A DNA stretch of 64,000 nt from Myxococcota bacterium (GTDB lineage: Bacteria; Myxococcota_A; UBA796; CAJQPC01). The first letter of the stretch is position 1, and every line of letters starts with the position of its first letter. Location of the stretch: NCBI GenBank assembly GCA_023150845.1, contig JAKLKD010000002.1, positions 25,530-89,529 on the forward strand, in the 5' to 3' direction. A program made the translations under genes and the position numbers. This document shows positions 40,689-49,361 of the stretch, in pieces. The notes beneath the pieces were generated by a model. It was not told where the DNA came from. It saw only the letters and a program-made list of their open reading frames with translations, and searched no databases.

Positions 40689-41195
40689 TCAAGGCGAGGG
40701 CGGCGCAGAAGATCCCGGGGCCGGGGCCGCCGGATCCGTCGGCGCTGCGGGCGCCGCGGGGGGCGTAGCGCCCTCGACGGGAGTGCCCTCGGCCGGAGGC
40801 GGCGTGGTCAGCTCAACCGGGGCGGCGTCGGTCGGGGCCGCGGGATCCGCGGCGGGCGCGGCGGGATCGGTCGCGGGGGCCGCGGGGCCGACGCCGAAGC
40901 CTTCGCCCTCAGCGTCGAGGTCGAGCTCAGGGGTCTCCTCGATCTCACCGCCGGTGCCGCGGTTCATGCGGTTGGTCGTCACGGCGAGGGTGATCGACGT
41001 GACCATGAACAGCACGGCGACGACCTGGGTGATGCGGCTCAGCGGAGCCGCGGCGCCGCGAGGGCCGAACATGCTGCTGCTCGCGCCTCCGCCGAAGGCC
41101 GAGGAGACGTCGCCGCCTTTGCCAGGCTGCAGGAGGATGACCACCACCAAGATGAGGCAGAGGATCACATGAAGGACGGTGATGAACAGGAGCAT
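40689..41195 (-). CDS. secG: Preprotein translocase subunit SecG
   Basis: VLHVILCLILVVVILLQPGKGGDVSSAFGGGASSSMFGPRGAAAPLSRIT; Ala/Pro/Asp-rich tail. Confidence 0.92.
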   Translation of the reverse strand: MLLFITVLHVILCLILVVVILLQPGKGGDVSSAFGGGASSSMFGPRGAAAPLSRITQVVAVLFMVTSITLAVTTNRMNRGTGGEIEETPELDLDAEGEGFGVGPAAPATDPAAPAADPAAPTDAAPVELTTPPPAEGTPVEGATPPAAPAAPTDPAAPAPGSSAPPSP

Positions 41196-41243
41196 GGGGT
41201 CATCCGAAGGGCAGGCGCAACTTGCTCACCTGCCTGGGGGCTG

Positions 41244-42026
41244 TCAAGACCGGGAGGCGCGACGAGCCGCGAGGCCCGCCTCGATGATGCCCAAGAAGTC
41301 AGCGGCCTTGAGCGACGCGCCGCCGACCAGGGCGCCGTCTACGTCGGGCTGGGTCAACAGGGCGCCTGCGTTGGAGGCCTTCACGCTGCCGCCGTACTGG
41401 ATGCGGAGCTGATCGGCCACGAAGGCCGGGAAGTGGCCACGGAGCCAGCCGCGGATGTAGGCGTGGGCCTCTTGCGCCTGCTCCGGCGTGGCGTTGTGGC
41501 CCGTGCCGATGGCCCAGACGGGCTCATACGCGAGGGTCACCGCCGCGGCCTGATCCGCGGCGAGGCCGCCCATCGCCACGCTGAGCTGCTGATCGAGGAC
41601 GGCCTCGAGCTGCCCCGCCTGGCGCTGGCTCAAGGTCTCGCCGACGCAGAGGATCGGGAGCAGGCCCGCACGAAACGCCGCCTTCACCTTCTTGGCGACG
41701 AGGGCGTCGTCGTCTCCGAAGAGCTGGCGGCGCTCGGAGTGGCCGACGATGACGTAGGTGCAGCCCGCCTCGCGGAGGTGCTCGCCGGGCACGGCGCCGG
41801 TGAAGGCCCCGGACGCCTCGGCGTGGAGATCCTGCCCCGCGACGTGCAGACCGGAGTGCTTGAGCTTCGCCACCACCGCGGGGATCGAGACCGCGACGGG
41901 CGCGACGGCCACGTCCAGCGCGGTGTTGGAGGCCAAGGCGGCCTTGAGCTCCAGCGCCAGCCCGGCGGCCTGGGCCGGGCCGAGGTTCATCTTCCAGTTC
42001 CCCGCGATGAAGAGGCGCCGCGCCAT
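41244..42026 (-). CDS. tpiA: Triosephosphate isomerase
   Basis: FIAGNWKMNL, VIVGHSERRQLFGDDD, LAYEPVWAIGTG. Confidence 0.98.
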   Translation of the reverse strand: MARRLFIAGNWKMNLGPAQAAGLALELKAALASNTALDVAVAPVAVSIPAVVAKLKHSGLHVAGQDLHAEASGAFTGAVPGEHLREAGCTYVIVGHSERRQLFGDDDALVAKKVKAAFRAGLLPILCVGETLSQRQAGQLEAVLDQQLSVAMGGLAADQAAAVTLAYEPVWAIGTGHNATPEQAQEAHAYIRGWLRGHFPAFVADQLRIQYGGSVKASNAGALLTQPDVDGALVGGASLKAADFLGIIEAGLAARRASRS

Positions 42027-43219
42027 CAGGTGCTCCGCAGCTTGAGGGCCTTGAGGCCGGGGAGGTCTTTGCCCTCGATGAACTCCAAGGAGGCGCCGCC
42101 GCCCGTGGACAGGTGGGAGACCTTGTCCTGGAGGCCAAACTTGCGGATCGCCGCCGCGGAGTCACCGCCGCCGACGACGGTGTAGGCGTCCGCCGCGGCC
42201 ACGGCCTCGGCGATGCCTTTGGTGCCGTCGCTGAACGCCGCCACCTCAAACAGCCCCATCGGGCCGTTCCAGAACACCGTCGAGGAGTTGTTGATGACGT
42301 CGCGGAACAGGGCCACGCTCTCCGGGCCGATGTCGAAGCCCTTCTGACCGGCCTCGATGCGGTGGGAGACGTGGCGATCCGCCGAGTCCGGCGCGCTGGC
42401 GACGACGTGGTCCGTCGGCAAGAACACCTTGAGGCTGCGCTCGGCGCAGCGCTCCAAGAGGCGCGCGGCGAGCTTCACCCGGTCCTCCTCGACCAAGGAG
42501 TCGCCGACGGGCACACCCTGGGCCTTGAGGAAGGTGTAGGCCATGGCGCCGCCGATGATCAAGGAGTCGACGCGGTGGAGCAGCGACTCCAGCACGCCGA
42601 TCTTGTCGCTGACCTTGGCGCCGCCGAGGATGCCCACGAAGGGGCGCTTGGGGCCCTTGAGCAGGGTGCGCAGGGCCTCGACCTCGTGGAGGATCAGCGG
42701 GCCAGCGGCGAACTCGGAGAAGTGATCGAGCACGCCGACGACGGAGGCGTGGGCGCGGTGCACGGCGCCGAAGGCGTCGTTGACGTACACGTCGCCGAGC
42801 CGCGCGAGCTTCGCCGAGAAGTCGGCGTCGTTCGCCGTCTCGCCGGGGTGGAAGCGCAGGTTCTCGATGACCATGACGCCGCCCTTGGGCACGTCCCGGC
42901 TCAAGAACTCGACGTCATCGCCCACGATGTCGTGGGAGAAGATGACCTCGTCCTCCAGGAGCTCGCTCAGGCGGAAGGCGACGGGGTCGAGGCTGAGGTT
43001 CGGCACCCGCTGGCCCTTGGGGCGGCCGAGGTGGCTGCAGATGATGACCTTGGCCCCGCGCTGGCGCAGGCCGCGGATCGTCGGCAGCGCCGCCTCGATG
43101 CGGTTGTCGTCGGTGATGACGCCCTGGTTGAGCGGCACGTTGAGGTCGAGGCGCAAGAGCACCCGACGACCCTCGACGTTCAGCTCCTCCAGCGGGCGAG
43201 CGACGTTGGCGAGGGTCAT
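42026..43219 (-). CDS. pgk: Phosphoglycerate kinase
   Basis: RRVLLRLDLNVPLNQG, ICSHLGRPKG, ILGGAKVSDKIGVLESLL, VVGGGDSAAAIRKFG; start overlaps gap stop (ATGA). Confidence 0.98.
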   Translation of the reverse strand: MTLANVARPLEELNVEGRRVLLRLDLNVPLNQGVITDDNRIEAALPTIRGLRQRGAKVIICSHLGRPKGQRVPNLSLDPVAFRLSELLEDEVIFSHDIVGDDVEFLSRDVPKGGVMVIENLRFHPGETANDADFSAKLARLGDVYVNDAFGAVHRAHASVVGVLDHFSEFAAGPLILHEVEALRTLLKGPKRPFVGILGGAKVSDKIGVLESLLHRVDSLIIGGAMAYTFLKAQGVPVGDSLVEEDRVKLAARLLERCAERSLKVFLPTDHVVASAPDSADRHVSHRIEAGQKGFDIGPESVALFRDVINNSSTVFWNGPMGLFEVAAFSDGTKGIAEAVAAADAYTVVGGGDSAAAIRKFGLQDKVSHLSTGGGASLEFIEGKDLPGLKALKLRST

Positions 43220-44226
43220 TTGCCACCCGGGAAGAGGCGCAGCGCCAGGTCGAGCATGCGGCAGGAGAAGCCCCACTCGTTGTCGTACCAGGCGATGACC
43301 TTGGCCATGCGGGTGCCCATCATCATCGTGAGCTCAAGGTCCACGATGGAGGAGTGGGAGTTGCCGATGAGGTCGCTGGAGACGAGCGGCGCGTTGGAGG
43401 CCTCGAGGATGCCCTTGAGGGGGCCCGCGGCGGCCTCGCTGATCGCGGCGTTGATCTGCTCGGCGGTGGTGTCCTGGGCGAGCTCGACGACGAGGTCCAC
43501 CAAAGAGACGTTCGGCGTCGGCACCCGCACGGAGAAGCCGCTGAGCTTGCCCTTGAGCTCGGGGAGGACGAGGCCCACGGCCTGGGCCGCGCCCGTCGAG
43601 GTGGGGACCATGTTCAGCGCCGCGGCCCGGGCCCGGCGGAAGTCCTTCTTGTGGGGCGAGTCGAGGAGGTTCTGGTCCATCGTGTAGGAGTGGACCGTCG
43701 TCATGAGGCCCTGCACGATGCCGAAGCGCTCGTGGAGCACCTTGGCGACGGGGGCGAGGCAGTTCGTGGTGCACGAGGCGTTGGAGACGACGACGGCCGC
43801 GCCGAGGTCGAGCTGGGCGTCGTTCACGCCGACGACGATCGTGGCGTCCACACCCTTCGCCGGGGCGCTGATGATCACCTTCTTGGCGCCCGCGGCGAGG
43901 TGGGGCAGCGCGCCCTCCTTGGTGACGAAGCGGCCGGTGCACTCCAGCACGACGTCGACCTGCTTCTCACCCCAAGGGATCTTCGCCGGGTCGGCGGAGG
44001 CGCTCGTCGAGACAAAACGCTCGCCGATCTTGAGGCCGCCATCGACGGCCGCGCAGTCCTCAGCGAACCGGCCATGCACGGAGTCGTTCTTGAGCAAGAA
44101 CGCGAGCATGTCGTCGTTGGTGAGGTCGTTGATGTGCACGAACTCGATGTTGGGGTTGTTCCAACCGGCGCGGAGCACGTTGCGACCGATGCGGCCGAAG
44201 CCGTTGATGCCGATCCGAAGAGCCAT
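43216..44226 (-). CDS. gap: Glyceraldehyde-3-phosphate dehydrogenase
   Basis: RIGINGFGRIGRNVLRA, VSNASCTTNCLAPVAKVL, AWYDNEWGFSCRMLDL. Confidence 0.98.
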   Translation of the reverse strand: MALRIGINGFGRIGRNVLRAGWNNPNIEFVHINDLTNDDMLAFLLKNDSVHGRFAEDCAAVDGGLKIGERFVSTSASADPAKIPWGEKQVDVVLECTGRFVTKEGALPHLAAGAKKVIISAPAKGVDATIVVGVNDAQLDLGAAVVVSNASCTTNCLAPVAKVLHERFGIVQGLMTTVHSYTMDQNLLDSPHKKDFRRARAAALNMVPTSTGAAQAVGLVLPELKGKLSGFSVRVPTPNVSLVDLVVELAQDTTAEQINAAISEAAAGPLKGILEASNAPLVSSDLIGNSHSSIVDLELTMMMGTRMAKVIAWYDNEWGFSCRMLDLALRLFPGGK

Positions 44227-44283
44227 GTCATCTCCGAGAGCGAGAGGGGAGAAGTCAGGTAGAGGAGGGGAGCTGCGGGAGGT

Positions 44284-44742
44284 CTAGCGGAACTCGACCT
44301 TGAACGAGCCGTCCTTGAGCAAGGTCATCCGCACGCGCTGCACGGTGCCGACCTCGCGCCCGGCGCAGTTGGTCTTGTTGATGGTCCAGGTCATCGAGGC
44401 GGTGTCCTCGTCCTCCGCCGGGTCCATCGTCCAGTCGCCGGTCTCGACGCACTCCATCTTCTCGTCGGCCGCGGTGACCGAGCCCGTGGCGGTCCAGGTG
44501 CCGTCGGTGGAGAAGGTGAGGCGGTCGTAGATGAGGGACGCGCCGCCGCCGTCGATGGGGCGGAAGTTGGTGATCTCGAGCTTGAAGAGCTTCTCACCGA
44601 ACTTCTGGGAGGCAGAGTCACCGGGGACCTTGTCGCTCTTGGTGGGGGCGGCCTCCGCGGGGGCGGCGGTCGAGGTGGGCTCCTTCTCCCCGCAGGCGAC
44701 GAGGGCGAAGGCGAGCACGAGAGGCAGGGTACGGCTGAGCAT
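44284..44742 (-). CDS. Small hypothetical lipoprotein
   Basis: MLSRTLPLVLAFALVACGEKEPTS lipobox; no recognised family. Confidence 0.65.
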   Translation of the reverse strand: MLSRTLPLVLAFALVACGEKEPTSTAAPAEAAPTKSDKVPGDSASQKFGEKLFKLEITNFRPIDGGGASLIYDRLTFSTDGTWTATGSVTAADEKMECVETGDWTMDPAEDEDTASMTWTINKTNCAGREVGTVQRVRMTLLKDGSFKVEFR

Positions 44743-44954
44743 TGGACGATCCTCCGAGGGTGGACAGCTCTATCCCGGGGCGGCGCCCGCGGCACTTCCT
44801 AGGCGCGTGGCTTGAGACCTCGGGCGCATGTGACCCGAGTTCGCGCGAACCAGCACACGCGCGGCTTTCTTCGCTCGGTCCGGCGCGCTACCCTTAACGT
44901 CTCGCCCCGGTGTCCTCCCGGAGTCCTCCTTTGGGTACGCCCTCCCCTCGCGCG

Positions 44955-46601
44955 ATGACCCCGGCCCTCGTCTACCTGGGCGTCGCGATCCTCTCGACCT
45001 GGCCCACCGCGGCCCGTCTCGGCGACGCGGTGCCCGGCGGCGCGCGCACCGACGTCTGGGACTCGTTGTGGTCCTTGTGGTTCGTGCAGCGGGCCCTGGG
45101 CCGGGGTGAGCTGCCCTGGCGTGTGGACCTCTTGGGCTGGCCCGACGGCGGCGTGCTCTTCGTCGCGGATCCCGTAAACGCGCTCATCGCCGCGCCGCTC
45201 ATCGCCGCGTTCGGGCTCAGCGTCGGCTACTCCGCGCTGATCCTCGGGCACGGCGTCTTCGCGGGCCTCGCCGCCCACGCCTTGGGGCGGCGGATCTTCG
45301 GCGCGGAGGCCGCGGCGTATGTGACCGGGGTCGCCTGGGCCTTGGCGCCGGTGCAGCGCGCCGCCGTCGAGAACGGGGCGTCGGAGGCCATCGCTGGGGG
45401 CTGGCTGCCCCTGGCCGCGCTCACGGCGCTCGTCGCGGCGGAGGAGGGCGGCGCGCGTCGGGTGGGCCTCGCGGGGCTCGCCTTGTTCTTCGCCGCGGCG
45501 GCGAGCTGGTACTCGGGCCTCGCGGCCTGGATGGTCTGGGCGGGGCTCCTGCTCTTGGGGCGGCCGGGCGTGTCTTGGCGGACGACGGCGGGGCGCCTCG
45601 TCGGGGTGGCGGCGGTGGCGGCGGCGCTTACGGCGCCTCTGGCCTACGTCACGCGCCTCGGGGTGAGCCACAAGGACAACCTCGTCGGCATCAAGGACGT
45701 GCGGGAGCTGCTCACCGTGCGGCGCACCGTCGGCCCGGCGGATCCGCGGGGCTGGTTCATCCCTGGCGACTTCCGCTCGCCGGACTTCCGCGAGCTGAGC
45801 CGCTACGCCGAGGGCTTCATCCACTGCCATTATCTGGGCTGGAGCCTGCTCATCGCCTCGGCGATCGGGCTCCACGAGGCCCGGCGGCGGGGGGAGCGTG
45901 GGCTCGGCCTCTGGGCCCTCGTCGGCCTGGGCGGCGCGATCTTGGCGATGGGCCCCGTGGTCGTGATGGACGGGCAGCCCTGGATCCTCGATCGGCGGCT
46001 CGCTGTGCCGCTGCCGTACTTCTTGTTGGAGGGCGCCCCGGGCTTCTCTGGGCTCTCGCTGCTCTACCGCCTGGGAATGCTCCCGGCCTTGGCCTTGGCG
46101 GTGCTCGCGGGCGCCGCCGTCGTGGGCCGCCCCCGCCTCGCGCCGGGCCTCGCCGCCCTCGTCGCCGTGGAGCTGCTCTGGCTCTCGCCGATGCGGGGCC
46201 TGCCGACGATGACCTCCACCGCCGTCGAGGCGCCGGTGCATTGGCTCGCCGAGGCCCCGGACGGCGCGGTGATGAACTTCCCCGTCGTCGGCGGGCGGGG
46301 CTACCTCTTTGAGCAGACCGTGCACGGCAAGCCCGTGGCCGCGAGCCTCAACTTCCCGAACAACGAGGCGTCGCGCCGGGTGTGGTCGGCGGCGATCAAG
46401 GCCGCGGCGGAGCAGCAGACGCCGGAGCAGGTGCGCCGACGGGTGGCCGAGGCCGCCCGGCGTCAGAAGATCCGTTACCTCGTCGTGCACAAGGACGCCG
46501 ACGCCCGGCCTGACATGCACGACGACGCCGTGCGCGCCATCTCGGAGTCCTTCCCCGCGGCAGCGGAGGGCCCCACGGTCCAGGTCTACGCTTTATGGTG
46601 A
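44955..46601 (+). CDS. Multi-spanning membrane protein, GT-C/mannosyltransferase-like
   Basis: ATG 44955; many predicted TM stretches and early loop TWPTAARLGDAVPGGARTDVWDSLWSLWFVQRAL typical of GT-C membrane glycosyltransferases. Confidence 0.6.
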   Translation: MTPALVYLGVAILSTWPTAARLGDAVPGGARTDVWDSLWSLWFVQRALGRGELPWRVDLLGWPDGGVLFVADPVNALIAAPLIAAFGLSVGYSALILGHGVFAGLAAHALGRRIFGAEAAAYVTGVAWALAPVQRAAVENGASEAIAGGWLPLAALTALVAAEEGGARRVGLAGLALFFAAAASWYSGLAAWMVWAGLLLLGRPGVSWRTTAGRLVGVAAVAAALTAPLAYVTRLGVSHKDNLVGIKDVRELLTVRRTVGPADPRGWFIPGDFRSPDFRELSRYAEGFIHCHYLGWSLLIASAIGLHEARRRGERGLGLWALVGLGGAILAMGPVVVMDGQPWILDRRLAVPLPYFLLEGAPGFSGLSLLYRLGMLPALALAVLAGAAVVGRPRLAPGLAALVAVELLWLSPMRGLPTMTSTAVEAPVHWLAEAPDGAVMNFPVVGGRGYLFEQTVHGKPVAASLNFPNNEASRRVWSAAIKAAAEQQTPEQVRRRVAEAARRQKIRYLVVHKDADARPDMHDDAVRAISESFPAAAEGPTVQVYALW

Positions 46602-47770
46602 AGGTGCTGATCACGCCTTGGTCGGGGGAGGTCGAGGGCCTCGGCGACGCCCGGGAGATGCCGCTCTGGGGCGGGCGTCTCGGCGAGGCCACGTCGGCGG
46701 CGGTCGCCGAGGCGGGCATGACGGCCGTCGAGGCGCTGGCGCCTGGCGACGAGGCGCTGGTGATCCCCGACGGCACGGCCCTCGGGCCTTCAGCGCTGCG
46801 GGCGGCCCTCGACGCGGGGCGTAAGTCCGGCCAAGACGCCCGGATCCGGCTCGGCGGGCGGATCGGGGCGCTGCTCGGCGCGCTGGACTGGGGCGTGGAG
46901 GGGCTCCTCTACCTGCGGCCTGGGGGCGGGGCCCTGGACGCGGCGCGGCGCGCGGCGGCGTCGGAGCTCGTCTTGGACCCGGCGGAGCGCCTCTTGCCCG
47001 GCGGCCTCGACGGCGCCGAGGGCCTGCCCGTGAGCGACCGGCTGGTCCTCCCCGTGCGGCACTGGCTGCAGCTCCTCTGGGCGAACCTGCTCGGCCTCGG
47101 CCCGGCGCTCTGGGGCGCCCTCGTCGGGCGCTCGGCCCCGCTCATCCTCTGGCGGCTGGCCCGGGCCCTGCTCCGGGCGCGCTCCTTGTCCGCGCCGCGC
47201 CTCGCCTGGGGCTTCACCCGCCTGGATCGTGGGGCCTGGGTCCACCCCAGCGCCGTCGTCGAGGGCTGCTGGCTCGGGGAGGGCGCCCGGGTCGGCGCCG
47301 GGGCGGTGTTGCGGGGCTGTGTGCTCGGCGCTGGGGTCCGGGTGGAGGAGCAGGCGCTCATCGAGGGCGTGATCGCCGCCCCTGGGGCCGTGGTGCAGCG
47401 CCAGGCGATGCTCAAGTTCGGCGTGCTCGGGCCTGGGGCGGCGCTCGGCGGCGTCACCCAGCTCTCGGTCTTCGGGGCGGGCGCGGCGCTGAAGCTCGGC
47501 TCCTACGGCATGGACCAGGGCCTCGCGCGCCCGGTGCGGGTGCGGGTCGGCGACGGCCTGCGCGACGCGCCGATGGGCCTCGCCGGGATCTGCCTCGGCC
47601 CCGGCGCCCTCGTCGGCAGCGGCGTACACGTCGCGCCGGGCCGGGTGATCCCCGCGAACCTCAAGGTCATCGCCGATCACGCCTTGACCCACCCGTTCCC
47701 CCCTAACGACGCGCCAGGCGTCGCCGCGGCGGCCCTTGTCGTGCGCGGCGGGAGGTTGGTCTCACCATGA
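46595..47770 (+). CDS. Left-handed beta-helix (hexapeptide-repeat) protein, nucleotidyl/acyltransferase-like
   Basis: GAWVHPSAVVEGCWLGEGARVGAGAVLRGCVLGAGVRVEEQALIEGVIAAPGAVV hexapeptide repeats; GlmU-like architecture. Confidence 0.65.
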   Translation: MVKVLITPWSGEVEGLGDAREMPLWGGRLGEATSAAVAEAGMTAVEALAPGDEALVIPDGTALGPSALRAALDAGRKSGQDARIRLGGRIGALLGALDWGVEGLLYLRPGGGALDAARRAAASELVLDPAERLLPGGLDGAEGLPVSDRLVLPVRHWLQLLWANLLGLGPALWGALVGRSAPLILWRLARALLRARSLSAPRLAWGFTRLDRGAWVHPSAVVEGCWLGEGARVGAGAVLRGCVLGAGVRVEEQALIEGVIAAPGAVVQRQAMLKFGVLGPGAALGGVTQLSVFGAGAALKLGSYGMDQGLARPVRVRVGDGLRDAPMGLAGICLGPGALVGSGVHVAPGRVIPANLKVIADHALTHPFPPNDAPGVAAAALVVRGGRLVSP

Positions 47771-48954
47771 TCCGTTGGGGTGACCCTGTGCTGAGTGAGC
47801 TTCTGGCGGGCGCGTTCTTGGCGCTCTTGACCCTCGTGTGGGCGACCCTCTGCCTCACCGCGGGCAAGTACGGCGAGCGGTTTCGCCTCACCCCGACGGA
47901 GCCGCCGCCGCCGCGCTGGCCGAGCCTGTCGGTGTGTATCCCCGCCCGAGACGAGGAGGGCCGGGTCGGCGAGGCCGTGCGTCTGGCCTTGGCCTCGGAC
48001 TACCCCGACCTTGAGGTCGTCGTCGTGGACGATCGTTCCCGGGACAAGACCGGCGAGGAGGCCCGCGCCGCCGCCAACGGGGACCCACGCTTCCGCCTGG
48101 TGATGGGCACCGAGCCCCCGGCGGGCTGGGCGGGGAAGCCTTGGGCCTGCCTACGCGCCGCCGGAGAGAGCCGCGGGGAGCTCCTGCTCTTCTTGGACGC
48201 CGACGTCGAGATCGCGCCTTGGACCGCCCGGGCGGCGGTGGCGCGGCTGCTCAACGGGCAGCACCAGCTCCTCTCGGTGTTCGGGGACTGGCGCCTGGAG
48301 ACCTTCTGGGAGCGCGCGGTGATCCCCGTCGTCGGCTGGTTTATCCGGGGCGCAGTGAACCTCGACGCGGTGAACGAGGCCGGCCGCCCCGAGGCCTTCG
48401 CCAACGGCCAGCTCATCCTCACGACCCGGGCGGCCTATGACGCCGTCGGCGGCCACGAGGCCGTGCGCGCCGAGGTGCTCGACGACGTGCGCCTCGCCCG
48501 GGCCTACAAGCGCCGGGTGCTCTCGACGGTGATGCTCTACGCGCCGGGCTCGTTCAGCGTGCGTCTGTACCGGAACCTCAGCGAGATCGTCCGCGGCTAC
48601 GGCAAGAACCTCTACGAGGGCATGGATCGGCGGCCGCTCCTGGGCGTCGGCGCGATGCTGTTCATCTTGGTGAGCACGCTCGGCCCCTACGCGCTCTTGT
48701 TGACCCTGGCGATCACGCCGATCTGGCCTGGCTGGCGGCTCGCGGGGCCCGGCTGGACGGCGTGGGCGGCGGTGATCGTCGGGCTCATCCACCTGTTCCG
48801 TTACCGCGTCGAGCGCGCCGACGGCCGATCGGGCTGGCACAGCCTCACGCACCCCGTGGGCAACCTCGTCTTCTTGTTCATCCTCGCCCGGTCGATCTTC
48901 GGGGTCGAGGCGGACTGGAAGGGGCGCCGCTTCGTGGACGGCCGCGCCGCGTAG
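47767..48954 (+). CDS. Glycosyltransferase family 2 with C-terminal TM segments
   Basis: LSVCIPARDEEGRVGEAVRLALASDYPDLEVVVVDDRSRDKTGEE; LLFLDADVEI; C-terminal hydrophobic helices. Confidence 0.85.
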   Translation: MIRWGDPVLSELLAGAFLALLTLVWATLCLTAGKYGERFRLTPTEPPPPRWPSLSVCIPARDEEGRVGEAVRLALASDYPDLEVVVVDDRSRDKTGEEARAAANGDPRFRLVMGTEPPAGWAGKPWACLRAAGESRGELLLFLDADVEIAPWTARAAVARLLNGQHQLLSVFGDWRLETFWERAVIPVVGWFIRGAVNLDAVNEAGRPEAFANGQLILTTRAAYDAVGGHEAVRAEVLDDVRLARAYKRRVLSTVMLYAPGSFSVRLYRNLSEIVRGYGKNLYEGMDRRPLLGVGAMLFILVSTLGPYALLLTLAITPIWPGWRLAGPGWTAWAAVIVGLIHLFRYRVERADGRSGWHSLTHPVGNLVFLFILARSIFGVEADWKGRRFVDGRAA

Positions 48955-48984
48955 GCGAAGGCGCGTGGTGGCGGGCCAAAAAGA

Positions 48985-49017
48985 AAGAAGCCCACGGTGG
49001 TGTACCGTGGGCTTCTT
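48985..49017. terminator. Bidirectional terminator between the GT2 gene and tRNA-Gly
   Basis: AAGAAGCCCACGGT-GGTGT-ACCGTGGGCTTCTT perfect 14-bp stem. Confidence 0.78.
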
Positions 49018-49019
49018 GA

Positions 49020-49095
<76 letters not shown>

Positions 49096-49361
49096 GAGTC
49101 GCTCTTTAGAGCTTGTCGGCGCCGAGCATGGTGCTCGCCAGCGACACCCCTCTATTAACCGATGCTGCGAAGCCGTCAAGGGCGAGAAGCGCCGGAGGAT
49201 CATGTCAAAGAATCGTCGGGGTGTCACGCACGAATAGTTGCAAAACTGGGCCACTTTCGGCTAACATCACGGTTGCGACAAAATCCCGGTCGGCCCCACA
49301 CCCTCGTCTCAAAAAACGCCTAGCCCGCTTGGCGCCAACGAAGATCGGAGGCATCTCCGTC

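Noticed and set aside
40218-41172. + strand ORFs across the tRNA-Leu and secG region
   Set aside because: They run across the repeat array and antisense to tRNA-Leu and secG.
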